A stretch of 64,000 nucleotides of DNA from CAUPWF01 sp964367905 (GTDB taxonomy: Bacteria > Bacillota > Clostridia > Lachnospirales > Lachnospiraceae): contig CAYIZP010000013.1 in the NCBI GenBank assembly GCA_964367905.1, positions 9,979 to 73,978 on the forward strand, read 5' to 3'. Of the stretch, positions 1 through 7,552 are shown in pieces. The notes beneath the pieces are model-generated. The model did not search any database. It was not told the DNA's origin and was given only the letters and a program-made list of their open reading frames with translations. Every line of letters starts with the position of its first letter. Within the stretch, counting starts at the first letter, position 1. The position numbers were made by a program, and so were the translations under genes.

Positions 1-37
1 CAATAATTGTTTTTAATTTTTCAAATTCCACTTTCAT
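1..37 (-). CDS. acpP: acyl carrier protein, N-terminal fragment (cut by window edge)
   Basis: Only the first 12 codons lie in the window, beginning MKVEFEKLKTII. A GGAGG ribosome binding site (40-44) precedes the ATG at 37. The acidic/hydrophobic start resembles acyl carrier proteins (MEFEKLQ.II), and acpP directly after plsX is a very common order in Firmicutes. The phosphopantetheine serine motif is outside the window, so the call rests on start sequence and neighbourhood. It probably shares the plsX transcript. Confidence 0.7.
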   Translation of the reverse strand, partial: MKVEFEKLKTII

Positions 38-50
38 TTCCTCCTAAGTC

Positions 51-1049
51 TTAGATTAAGTTTTCAATTTTTTCAATAATTTTTTGTTCTTTAAAAGTAA
101 CACATTGTTGAATCGTATTCTTCACTTCAGTTGCTTTCGCACTACCATGTGTTTTCACAACAAGACCTTTTAAGCCTAGCAGTGGTGCTCCGCCATGGTC
201 AGTAACATCGAAACCACTTAACGTCTTCTTCAATGCTGGTTTCACTAATAATGCCCCAATCTTACTTCTGAAATTAGACATTAGTCCTTCTTTGATTGCT
301 TGTTGAAGAACAATTCCAACACCTTCATATGTCTTAAGAATACAATTTCCTGTAAATGCTTCACACACCACAACATCTACAGCCCCAAAAGGGATATCTC
401 TTGCTTCTACACTACCTGTAAAGTTAATTGTATCTACTGCTTTCAACAATGGGAATGTTTCTTTTACAAGTGCATTGCCCTTCTCTTCTTCAGCTCCATT
501 GTTAGCGATTCCAACTTTTGGACTCTGCACACCCATCACATGTTCCATGTAGATAGATCCCATTTTAGCAAATTGTACCAAATGGGAAGCTCTCGCATCA
601 ACATTTGCTCCGCAGTCAATTAATAGTGTCACTCCATTTTTTGCAGGTAGTAGTGGCGCTAATGCTGGTCTTTCTACCCCTTTAATCTTTCCAATAAGGA
701 CTTGACCTCCAACAAGTACAGCTCCTGTATTTCCTGCTGAAACAAAGGCATCTGCTATACCGTCTTTCACTAACTTCATTCCTACTACAATCGATGAATC
801 TTTTTTTGTACGAATAGCCATTACTGGTGATTCTGCTGATTCAATCTTCTCACTCGCATGCGTAATTGAAACATACTCTTCATTATATTGGTGATTTTGC
901 AACTCAGACTTAATAGAAGTCTCATTTCCAACTAAAATTAGCTTGATATCTCTTCGTCCCTCAATGGCTTGAACAGCACCTTTCACGATTTCACCTGGTG
1001 CATTGTCTCCACCCATTGTATCGACAACAATTGTAGTAATTTCCATCAT
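51..1049 (-). CDS. plsX: phosphate acyltransferase PlsX
   Basis: PlsX makes acyl-phosphate from acyl-ACP and phosphate; PlsY then uses it to acylate glycerol-3-phosphate, the first step of membrane phospholipid synthesis. The 332-residue product has the family start with VVDTMGGDNAP at about residues 8-18 and the usual length. I chose the ATG at 1049 because AGGAGG (1056-1061) lies 6 nt upstream; ATG 1046 is also possible, and the longer frame back to 1076 would place the Shine-Dalgarno inside the gene. A promoter at 1077-1105 and a terminator behind rpmF suggest plsX-acpP is a separate transcription unit. Confidence 0.95.
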   Translation of the reverse strand: MMEITTIVVDTMGGDNAPGEIVKGAVQAIEGRRDIKLILVGNETSIKSELQNHQYNEEYVSITHASEKIESAESPVMAIRTKKDSSIVVGMKLVKDGIADAFVSAGNTGAVLVGGQVLIGKIKGVERPALAPLLPAKNGVTLLIDCGANVDARASHLVQFAKMGSIYMEHVMGVQSPKVGIANNGAEEEKGNALVKETFPLLKAVDTINFTGSVEARDIPFGAVDVVVCEAFTGNCILKTYEGVGIVLQQAIKEGLMSNFRSKIGALLVKPALKKTLSGFDVTDHGGAPLLGLKGLVVKTHGSAKATEVKNTIQQCVTFKEQKIIEKIENLI

Positions 1050-1076
1050 TTTTATCCTCCTAACACCACCTATCAT

Positions 1077-1105
1077 ATTTTACTAAACATCTGATGAAAA
1101 TGCAA
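1077..1105 (-). promoter_or_regulatory. sigma-A-type promoter for plsX
   Basis: On the minus strand a -35 TTGCAT (1100-1105) and a -10 TAAAAT (1077-1082) are separated by 17 nt, about 28 nt ahead of the plsX start. No FapR-type palindrome is evident. Confidence 0.6.
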
Positions 1106-1107
1106 GC

Positions 1108-1143
1108 AAAAAAAGGAGAAACGATTGTTTCAATCGCTTCTCC
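1108..1143 (-). terminator. intrinsic terminator after rpmF
   Basis: A 13-bp stem (arms 1131-1143 and 1115-1127, with one G-T pair) with a 3-nt loop is followed on the minus strand by seven T (1108-1114). It ends the yceD-rpmF transcript just before the plsX promoter. Confidence 0.85.
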
Positions 1144-1151
1144 CTTGCGCT

Positions 1152-1331
1152 CTAGTCTTGAGCAATGATTTCTTTTTTGTTGTAGCTTCCGCAAGCTTTA
1201 CATACTCTATGAGGCATCATTAGCTCACCACACTTGCTACATTTTACTAAGTTAGGAACACTCATTTTCCAGTTCGCTCTTCTCTTATCTCTTCTACCTT
1301 TTGAAGATTTATTCTTTGGACAAATTGACAT
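1152..1331 (-). CDS. rpmF: 50S ribosomal protein L32
   Basis: Structural protein of the large ribosomal subunit, 59 residues, starting MSICPKNKSSKGRRDKRRA. It carries the zinc-ribbon form of L32: CSKC at residues 31-34 and CKAC at 44-47. It starts 3 nt after the yceD stop, so the two are cotranscribed, the usual yceD-rpmF pairing. Terminator at 1108-1143. Confidence 0.95.
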   Translation of the reverse strand: MSICPKNKSSKGRRDKRRANWKMSVPNLVKCSKCGELMMPHRVCKACGSYNKKEIIAQD

Positions 1332-1334
1332 CGT

Positions 1335-1859
1335 TTACACCTCCTTAAAGTTCTTAAATACATCTCGGATAGCTGTCATTCTAGGGTCAAGACTTGTGTC
1401 CTCGCAGTCACAACTCCCTAGATTAAAGTTTTGACCACATGTGTTACAGATGCCTTTGCAAGCATCATCACATAATATCTTCATTGGCCATCCTATCAAA
1501 ATCTCAAAATAGAGTAATTTGTCTACGTCTAGATTATATCCGTCGATATAATTATTATTTTCTGAATTGTGGTCGTTGCTATCTTTTTCATTCAAATCAA
1601 CTTCTCTATCAATCAGGATGCTAATTTCTTGAGTCGTAGTTTCCAAGCATCTATCACATGGTATCTCTACTTCTATAGATGTTTCTCCCTTGATTAATAT
1701 CTTATGCTCTTTCAAATGATGAATGTTCAACTCAAATTCCTTCGTCTGTTTAACCGCAAACTCACCGAAATCCGTCTGAATCGTGTCACTTTCATAACAC
1801 ACTGGAAATTTTATTTCGTTGTCATTCACTCTCACAACGTCTAATAGGTTAATTATCAT
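1335..1859 (-). CDS. yceD: YceD/DUF177 family protein
   Basis: 174-residue DUF177 protein. In bacteria and plastids the family is needed for normal 23S rRNA accumulation, and its genes almost always precede rpmF as here. The C-terminal third has the expected cysteine cluster (CDDACKGICNTCG followed by CDC), probably a metal site, and another CDRC lies in the middle. The start is supported by AGGAG 8 nt upstream. The exact molecular role is not settled in the literature I know. Confidence 0.88.
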   Translation of the reverse strand: MIINLLDVVRVNDNEIKFPVCYESDTIQTDFGEFAVKQTKEFELNIHHLKEHKILIKGETSIEVEIPCDRCLETTTQEISILIDREVDLNEKDSNDHNSENNNYIDGYNLDVDKLLYFEILIGWPMKILCDDACKGICNTCGQNFNLGSCDCEDTSLDPRMTAIRDVFKNFKEV

Positions 1860-1884
1860 ATTATTCTCCTATTCACACCAAATA

Positions 1885-1912
1885 ATTATACCATGTAATA
1901 TGTTTTTGTCAA
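1885..1912 (-). promoter_or_regulatory. promoter for yceD-rpmF
   Basis: Perfect -35 TTGACA (1907-1912), 16-nt spacer, and extended -10 TGGTATAAT (-10 core 1885-1890) on the minus strand. It lies immediately downstream of the ackA stop, so yceD-rpmF need not depend on the acetate genes. Confidence 0.8.
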
Positions 1913-1920
1913 GCATAATT

Positions 1921-3117
1921 TTATTTAACTAATTCTGCTGTTTCTCTTGCAATTGCCAATTCCTCATTTGTAGGAATAATAGCCACTGTCACTTTTGATC
2001 CTGGTTTAGAAATTACGACTTCTTTTCCTCTTCCATTGTCATTGATTTCCTTATCAATCTCAACACCAAGGTATTTCAAATATCCAGAAACCATCTCGCG
2101 AACCAACTCGTCATTCTCGCCAACTCCAGCTGTAAATACAATATTATCTACACCATTCATAGCAGCCACATAACCACCAATCAACTTCGCTACACGGTAT
2201 GAGAATACTTCAAAGGCTAAAGTTGCTTTTTGATTTCCTTCGTGATGTGCATCTGTTAAATCTCTAAAATCACTAGAAATATTATCAGAAACACCATATA
2301 CTCCAGATTTTTTATTCAAGATAGCCATAACTCCATCAATATCTAATTTTTCTTTTTTCATTAAAAACTCAATGATAGATGGGTCAATATCTCCCGAACG
2401 TGTTCCCATTGCTACACCTTCTAGTGGGGTAAGCCCCATAGAAGTATCAATCGAAACTCCACCATCCACAGCACAGATACTTGAGCCGTTACCTAAATGA
2501 CACACGATTGTCTTTGTTGTTGCCACATCTTGCCCCAAAAATTCACAAACTCTCTTAGATACAAAACTATGACTAGTTCCATGGAAACCATATTTTCTAA
2601 CAGCATGTTTCTCATAATACTCATATGGAAGAGCGTACATATATGCCTTCTTAGGCATTGTTTGGTGGAATGCTGTATCAAAAACTCCTACCATTGGTGT
2701 TCCTGGCATCAACTCTTGACAAGCACGAACTCCGATGATGTTTGCTGGATTATGAAGTGGTGCCAAATCATTGCACAATTCCACATCTGCAATCACCTCG
2801 TCTGTAATAATCACGGATGAAGTAAATTTTTCTCCACCATGTACCAAACGATGTCCTACCGCACCGATTTCATCTAAACTTCCAATCACACCAATCTCAG
2901 AATTCACTAATGAATCCAAAACCTTTTGAATTGCTTGTTTGTGAGTTGGCATGTCCCAGCCTATTTTCAATTTCTCTCCATCCTTTGGTTGGTAAACAAA
3001 CTGTCCATCAATTCCAATTCTTTCGCAAATCCCTTTTGCCAATACCTCTTCATTTGCAGTGTTGATCAATTGAAATTTCAATGATGAACTTCCGCAGTTA
3101 ACTACTAATATATTCAT
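1921..3117 (-). CDS. ackA: acetate kinase
   Basis: Converts acetyl-phosphate plus ADP to acetate plus ATP, the energy-yielding last step of acetate fermentation. The 398-residue protein has the ASKHA-fold signature MNILVVNCGSSSLKFQL at the start, GHRLVHGGE (substrate arginine), DTAFHQTMP, YGFHGTSH (catalytic histidine region) and GTRSGDIDPS. Length and motifs are complete. It lies 88 nt downstream of pta, with AAGGAG 10 nt ahead of the start, and is probably cotranscribed with it. Confidence 0.97.
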   Translation of the reverse strand: MNILVVNCGSSSLKFQLINTANEEVLAKGICERIGIDGQFVYQPKDGEKLKIGWDMPTHKQAIQKVLDSLVNSEIGVIGSLDEIGAVGHRLVHGGEKFTSSVIITDEVIADVELCNDLAPLHNPANIIGVRACQELMPGTPMVGVFDTAFHQTMPKKAYMYALPYEYYEKHAVRKYGFHGTSHSFVSKRVCEFLGQDVATTKTIVCHLGNGSSICAVDGGVSIDTSMGLTPLEGVAMGTRSGDIDPSIIEFLMKKEKLDIDGVMAILNKKSGVYGVSDNISSDFRDLTDAHHEGNQKATLAFEVFSYRVAKLIGGYVAAMNGVDNIVFTAGVGENDELVREMVSGYLKYLGVEIDKEINDNGRGKEVVISKPGSKVTVAIIPTNEELAIARETAELVK

Positions 3118-3205
3118 GTGCTTCTATCTCCTTCACTTCTTAAAATTATATTTTTTTGTAATTTTTTCACATGCAATGCACTTCATTTACATGTAAGATT
3201 TACAC

Positions 3206-4207
3206 TTACATATTTTCCGCTTGTGCTTGTACTGCTGTAATGGCAACAACTCCTACGATATCTTCAGCACTACATCCACGTGATAAATCATTGACTGGTT
3301 TTGCAATTCCTTGTGTCACTGGACCATATGCTTCTGCTTTTGCAAGACGTTGTACTAATTTATAACCGATATTTCCTGCATCTAAATCTGGGAAAATTAA
3401 TACGTTTGCTTCACCAGCAACTTTACTGTTTGGTGCTTTTGATTTTCCAATTTCTGGAACGATCGCTGCATCTAATTGCATTTCGCCATCTAGTGCTAAA
3501 TCAGGATTGTTTTCTTTTGCAATTCTTGTCGCCTCAACCACTTTATCAACATCTGCATGTTTCGCACTTCCCATTGTAGAGTGTGATAACATTGCAACCT
3601 TTGGTTCTTCTCCCACTAATAATTCGAACGATTCTGCCGATGAAGCTGCAATCGCTGCCAATTTCTCTGCATCTGGATTTTGCTCCAATCCACAATCCGA
3701 GAATACAAAAGTTCCATTTGCACCCATATCACAATCAGGCACTACCATTACGAAGAATGATGAAACTAATTTTGTTCCTGGTTTTGTTTTTAATATTTGT
3801 AGACTTGGTCTTAATGTATCTGCTGTAGAGTGGCATGCTCCTGATACCATTCCGTCCGCATCTCCCATTTTAACCATCATAACCGCATAGTATAAGTAAT
3901 TTGTTAAAAGCAATTCTTTCGCTTGCTCTTCTGTCATGCCTTTTGCTTTACGAAGCTCAACCAATGTTTGAACATAAGCTGGAGTTCTCTCGTCTGTTGC
4001 TGGATCAACAACAACTGCTCCTGTAATATCATAACCTTTTCCATTTTTCTCTACTTCTGCTTGGCTTCCAACCAACACGATTTTCGCTGTACCTTCTTTT
4101 AAAATCATCTCTACAGCTTGATAAGTTCTCACATCTTCTGTCTCTGGTAATACAATTACCTGTAAATTCGCTTTCGCTTTCGCTTTAATGTCTTCAATAA
4201 ATCCCAT
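3206..4207 (-). CDS. pta: phosphate acetyltransferase
   Basis: Interconverts acetyl-CoA plus phosphate with acetyl-phosphate plus CoA, feeding AckA. The 333-residue product has the PTA_PTB fold with GMVSGACHST and the C-terminal GNIGYKLVQRLA segment, and is the short single-domain form usual in Firmicutes. I start at MGFIEDIKAKA (4207) because the longer frame to 4240 adds 11 residues unlike the family and leaves AAAGGAG inside the gene. Promoter at 4257-4285. Confidence 0.96.
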   Translation of the reverse strand: MGFIEDIKAKAKANLQVIVLPETEDVRTYQAVEMILKEGTAKIVLVGSQAEVEKNGKGYDITGAVVVDPATDERTPAYVQTLVELRKAKGMTEEQAKELLLTNYLYYAVMMVKMGDADGMVSGACHSTADTLRPSLQILKTKPGTKLVSSFFVMVVPDCDMGANGTFVFSDCGLEQNPDAEKLAAIAASSAESFELLVGEEPKVAMLSHSTMGSAKHADVDKVVEATRIAKENNPDLALDGEMQLDAAIVPEIGKSKAPNSKVAGEANVLIFPDLDAGNIGYKLVQRLAKAEAYGPVTQGIAKPVNDLSRGCSAEDIVGVVAITAVQAQAENM

Positions 4208-4256
4208 AATACAAAGGACTCCTTTCAAAAGTGTATTCATATTTTATACTTAAAAC

Positions 4257-4285
4257 ATTATACTCCAAAAAAAAACAGTAAACAA
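4257..4285 (-). promoter_or_regulatory. promoter for pta-ackA
   Basis: Minus-strand -35 TTGTTT (4280-4285) and perfect -10 TATAAT (4257-4262), 17-nt spacer, about 50 nt ahead of pta. It is divergent from the hydrogenase-maturation leader; the nearest Rex-like site is more than 85 nt upstream of its -35. Confidence 0.7.
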
Positions 4286-4373
4286 GAGTTTTGTGCACTG
4301 TTTTACGATTATCTTGTATTTTCTTCAAAACATTTGGAAGATTTCACAGAGTATATGATTTTCACCACCTTTT

Positions 4374-4391
4374 ATGTTAAAATATTAACAA
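4374..4391. promoter_or_regulatory. Rex-type redox operator, site 1
   Basis: The inverted repeat TGTTAA-4 nt-TTAACA (4375-4390), flanked to give ATGTTAA....TTAACAA, closely matches the clostridial Rex consensus TTGTTAA-N4-TTAACAA. Rex is a repressor released from DNA by high NADH/NAD+. A second imperfect copy lies 74 bp away. Both lie in the divergent pta / hydrogenase-maturation region, nearer the latter. No binding data; this is a motif call. Confidence 0.65.
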
Positions 4392-4447
4392 ATAAATAGA
4401 ACTATTTTTATTATAAATTGTAAATATATTGTATTCTGATGTTTTTT

Positions 4448-4465
4448 ATGTTAAACTATTATCAA
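4448..4465. promoter_or_regulatory. Rex-type redox operator, site 2 (imperfect)
   Basis: TGTTAA-4 nt-TTATCA (4449-4464) has one mismatch to the Rex half-site and repeats more than 20 bp of context of site 1 (TTTATGTTAAA.TATTA.CAAA in both). A TATTAT sequence inside it (4457-4462) could be the -10 of the hydrogenase-maturation operon, although its -35 (TTCTGA, 4434-4439, 17-nt spacer) is weak. Occupation by Rex would then block transcription directly. Confidence 0.5.
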
Positions 4466-4485
4466 AGAAAAGCATTTCTGATTGT

Positions 4486-4616
4486 AAAGGAAATGTCCTT
4501 CTAAGACACTCGTTCTTGAGAGGCATTTTTCTAAGCAAAAAGGCGCACGGATAATTTTAAGAAACTTTGGGTAAATTCTACCCTCTTTAAATCTGCGCCG
4601 ACGTGCAGATTTTTTC
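4486..4616 (+). ncRNA. structured 5' leader with terminator/antiterminator pairing (riboswitch-like)
   Basis: Fills most of the 404-bp gap between pta and the TM1266-type gene. From 5' to 3': a small hairpin AAGGA/TCCTT near 4487-4500; then an aptamer-like element closed by GGCGCA (4542-4547) with TGCGCC (4594-4599), enclosing TTTAAGA/TCTTTAAA and a perfect GGGTA/TACCC hairpin (4569-4583); then a terminator-like hairpin ATCTGC (4591-4596)/GCAGAT (4605-4610) followed by six T. The closing stem and the terminator share TGCGCC, so only one can form. It does not match any riboswitch consensus I can recall (TPP, SAM, cobalamin, NiCo, fluoride, c-di-GMP and others). The ligand is unknown. Confidence 0.5.
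4591..4616 (+). terminator. conditional intrinsic terminator in the leader
   Basis: A 6-bp stem with an 8-nt loop and a T-run ends 29 nt before the ATG at 4645. Its 5' arm is also the 3' strand of the upstream closing stem, so termination is probably regulated. Confidence 0.6.
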
Positions 4617-4644
4617 ATTTACAACAAAGGAAGGAGGACTTGCA

Positions 4645-4890
4645 ATGGAGGATCGTGTTGCTCTGATTGGAATCATTGTCAATAACAAAGAATCCATCAC
4701 ACAGCTAAACAACCTACTCACCGAATATAATCCACATATTATCGGAAGAATGGGAATTCCCCATTCGAAGAAAAATATATCCATCATCAGTATCGCCATA
4801 GATGCACCTCAAGATATTATTAGTGCACTTTCTGGTAAAATTGGCATGCTCGATGGAATTAGTTCCAAAACAGTATACACAAAATCATAA
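4645..4890 (+). CDS. TM1266-family putative iron-only hydrogenase system regulator
   Basis: 81-residue protein starting MEDRVALIGIIV. It matches the small ACT-like/NikR-C-terminal-like family typified by Thermotoga TM1266, usually found beside [FeFe]-hydrogenase maturation genes and presumed to be regulatory; no biochemical role is established that I know of. I use the ATG at 4645 (AAGGAGG at 4631-4637) rather than an upstream ATG that lies in the leader terminator. First gene of a run with hydG (26 nt gap) and hydF. Confidence 0.85.
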   Translation: MEDRVALIGIIVNNKESITQLNNLLTEYNPHIIGRMGIPHSKKNISIISIAIDAPQDIISALSGKIGMLDGISSKTVYTKS

Positions 4891-4916
4891 TAAATAATAC
4901 TAAAGGAGATGAAACC

Positions 4917-6338
4917 ATGTATAATCCAAGTTCAAAACAAGCAGCAGAATTTATTGACCACCAAGAGATCCTCGACTCTCTTGCCTATGCAGATGCTAAC
5001 AAGGAAAACATCGAACTAATCGATCAGATTTTAGAAAAAGCAAAACAAAAAAAAGGACTCACTCATCGTGAGGCCTCCGTACTTCTCGCCTGTCCAATCG
5101 AAGAGAAAAACCAAGAGATTTACAAATTAGCAATGGAGATTAAGGAGCAGTTTTACGGAAATCGTATTGTAATGTTTGCACCTCTATACCTCTCCAATTA
5201 CTGCATCAACGGCTGTACCTACTGTCCGTACCATTTAAAAAACAAAACAATAGCAAGAAAAAAACTTACCCAAGAAGAAATTCGCAATGAAGTAATCGCA
5301 CTGCAAGACATGGGACACAAACGTCTTGCCCTTGAAGCTGGAGAAGATCCAAAGAACAATCCACTCGAGTATATCTTGGAAAGTATTAAGACAATCTACA
5401 GCATCAAACACAAAAATGGTGCCATTCGCAGAGTTAATGTTAATATTGCTGCCACCACCGTGGAGGATTATCGCAAATTAAAAGAAGCTGGAATTGGAAC
5501 CTATATCCTCTTCCAAGAGACTTATCACCGTGAGTCTTATAAGGAACTTCACCCAACTGGTCCAAAGAGCAACTATGAGTATCATACCGAGGCGATGGAT
5601 CGCGCGATGGAAGCTGGTATCGATGATGTAGGAATTGGTGTACTCTTCGGATTGGATAAATATCGCTATGAGTTTGCAGGTCTTTTGATGCATGCGGAAC
5701 ATTTAGAGGCTGTATTTGGTGTTGGCCCTCATACGATCAGTGTTCCAAGACTCTGTGATGCAGATGATATTGATAAAGAATCCTTCTCCAATGGAATCAG
5801 TGATGAAATATTTGCTAAAATCGTAGCCTGTACACGTATCTCTGTACCATATACCGGAATCATCGTATCAACAAGAGAAAGCCAAGCCTGTCGTGAAAAA
5901 GCACTGACACTCGGAATCTCCCAGATCAGTGGTGGTTCTAAGACAAGTGTTGGCGGATATGCAGATGATGTACCAGAAGTTGAAAACTCCCAACAATTTG
6001 ATATCAGCGATACACGAAGCCTAGATGACATCGTAAAATGGTTGATTGAATTAGGACACATGCCTAGTTTCTGTACTGCATGCTATCGCGAAGGCAGAAC
6101 TGGAGACCGCTTTATGAGTCTATGTAAGAGTGGTCAGATTGCTAACTGTTGTCAACCAAATGCATTGATGACCTTAAAAGAATACTTGATGGATTATGCC
6201 TCAGAAGAAACTCGAAAGTTAGGGGATGAACTAATCGAACGAGAACTCGCAAAAGTTCCCAATGAAAAAGCAAGAGCCGTTGCAGCCGAGAATTTAAAGG
6301 CAATTGAAGAAAATAATCGTCGTGACTTTAGATTTTAA
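4917..6338 (+). CDS. hydG: [FeFe] hydrogenase H-cluster maturase HydG (radical SAM tyrosine lyase)
   Basis: HydG cleaves tyrosine to p-cresol and dehydroglycine and makes the CO and CN- ligands, delivered as an Fe(CO)2(CN)-cysteine synthon. The radical-SAM cysteines are C96, C100 and C103 (CINGCTYC). The C-terminal auxiliary cluster motif CX2CX22C is intact, from CTACYREGRTGDRF to the second cysteine of NCC. The 473-residue length is normal. RBS AAAGGAG 8 nt upstream. HydE, the third maturase, and the hydrogenase catalytic subunit are not in the window. Confidence 0.97.
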   Translation: MYNPSSKQAAEFIDHQEILDSLAYADANKENIELIDQILEKAKQKKGLTHREASVLLACPIEEKNQEIYKLAMEIKEQFYGNRIVMFAPLYLSNYCINGCTYCPYHLKNKTIARKKLTQEEIRNEVIALQDMGHKRLALEAGEDPKNNPLEYILESIKTIYSIKHKNGAIRRVNVNIAATTVEDYRKLKEAGIGTYILFQETYHRESYKELHPTGPKSNYEYHTEAMDRAMEAGIDDVGIGVLFGLDKYRYEFAGLLMHAEHLEAVFGVGPHTISVPRLCDADDIDKESFSNGISDEIFAKIVACTRISVPYTGIIVSTRESQACREKALTLGISQISGGSKTSVGGYADDVPEVENSQQFDISDTRSLDDIVKWLIELGHMPSFCTACYREGRTGDRFMSLCKSGQIANCCQPNALMTLKEYLMDYASEETRKLGDELIERELAKVPNEKARAVAAENLKAIEENNRRDFRF

Positions 6339-6364
6339 ACTATAAACTTAGAAAGGAGGTCCTT

Positions 6365-7552
6365 ATGACTATGAATAACACTCCATCTTCTGAACGAATT
6401 CATATCGGGATTTTCGGAAGAAGAAATGCTGGAAAATCCAGTGTCATCAACGCAATAACAAACCAAGACTTAGCAATCGTTTCCGATGTAAAGGGAACTA
6501 CGACAGACCCTGTTCTAAAGGCAATGGAACTCTTGCCTTTGGGACCGGTTGTCATCATTGATACTCCCGGCCTAGATGACGAAGGAGATTTGGGAGCACT
6601 CCGTGTGAAGAAAGCCTATCAAGTCTTAAACAAGACTGATATCGCGATTCTTGTAGTGGATGCAACATTAGGTATGACTGATAACGATCAGGAAATCTTA
6701 GATCGAATCAAGGCAAAGAACTTGCCTTATATCATTGTGTATAATAAATCCGACTTATTAGATAAGTTGCCAGAAACCTTACCAACAAATTCTATTTACA
6801 TCAGTACCGTGAATGGTTATCAAATCAATAATTTAAAAGAAAAAATTGCAAAACTTGCCCCGATTTCTGAAGAAAAATTCCAACTTGTGGGAGACCTAAT
6901 CTCTCCTTCAGATTTCATCGTGCTCGTGGTTCCAATCGATAAGGCCGCCCCAAAGGGACGTTTAATCTTGCCACAACAACAAACCATCCGTGATATCTTG
7001 GAAGCAGATGCCACCGCTATCGTTGTAAAAGAATACGAACTTCGCGAAACCCTAGATGTACTTGGCAAGAAACCAAAACTCGTCATTACAGATAGTCAAG
7101 TATTTGCAAAGGTCTCTGCGGATACACCAAACGATATCTTATTAACATCATTTTCTATTTTATTTGCTCGATATAAGGGGAACTTAGAAGTCTTGGTTGA
7201 AGGTGCGCGTGCACTAGATAGCCTAGAGGATAATGATATCATCTTGATTTCTGAAGGATGTACCCATCACCGTCAATGTGATGATATAGGGACAGTAAAA
7301 TTGCCAAGATGGATAAACAACCACACTGGAAAGAAACTGAACTTTGAATTCACCAGTGGAACCGAATTCCCTGCTGATTTATCAAAATACAAATTAATCG
7401 TCCACTGTGGTGGTTGTATGTTAAATGAAAAAGAAATGAAATATCGAATCCGCTGTGCAGGGGATTCGAAGATTCCAATTACTAATTATGGAACTGCCAT
7501 TGCACATATCCAAGGAATTTTAGAAAGAAGTTTAGAGATTTTTCATTTCTAA
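6365..7552 (+). CDS. hydF: [FeFe] hydrogenase maturation GTPase HydF
   Basis: HydF is the scaffold/carrier that assembles the 2Fe subcluster and gives it to apo-hydrogenase. The 395-residue protein has an N-terminal Era-like GTPase domain (P-loop GRRNAGKS at 18-25, DTPG at 66-69, NKSD for guanine), a middle dimerization domain and a C-terminal iron-sulfur domain with CTH and HCGGC, fitting the CxH...HCxxC pattern. AGGAGG precedes the start. The last 21 bp overlap the end of the convergent lyase gene. Confidence 0.96.
   Translation: MTMNNTPSSERIHIGIFGRRNAGKSSVINAITNQDLAIVSDVKGTTTDPVLKAMELLPLGPVVIIDTPGLDDEGDLGALRVKKAYQVLNKTDIAILVVDATLGMTDNDQEILDRIKAKNLPYIIVYNKSDLLDKLPETLPTNSIYISTVNGYQINNLKEKIAKLAPISEEKFQLVGDLISPSDFIVLVVPIDKAAPKGRLILPQQQTIRDILEADATAIVVKEYELRETLDVLGKKPKLVITDSQVFAKVSADTPNDILLTSFSILFARYKGNLEVLVEGARALDSLEDNDIILISEGCTHHRQCDDIGTVKLPRWINNHTGKKLNFEFTSGTEFPADLSKYKLIVHCGGCMLNEKEMKYRIRCAGDSKIPITNYGTAIAHIQGILERSLEIFHF

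Noticed and set aside
3191..3211. Perfect 7-bp hairpin at the pta stop (ATGTAAG/CTTACAT)
   Set aside because: No T-run follows on the minus strand and ackA is probably cotranscribed, so it is not a convincing terminator.
4486..4616. Match of the hyd leader to the NiCo (czcD) riboswitch or other metal riboswitch
   Set aside because: The diagnostic GGGACAG/GGGCAG junction segments are absent.
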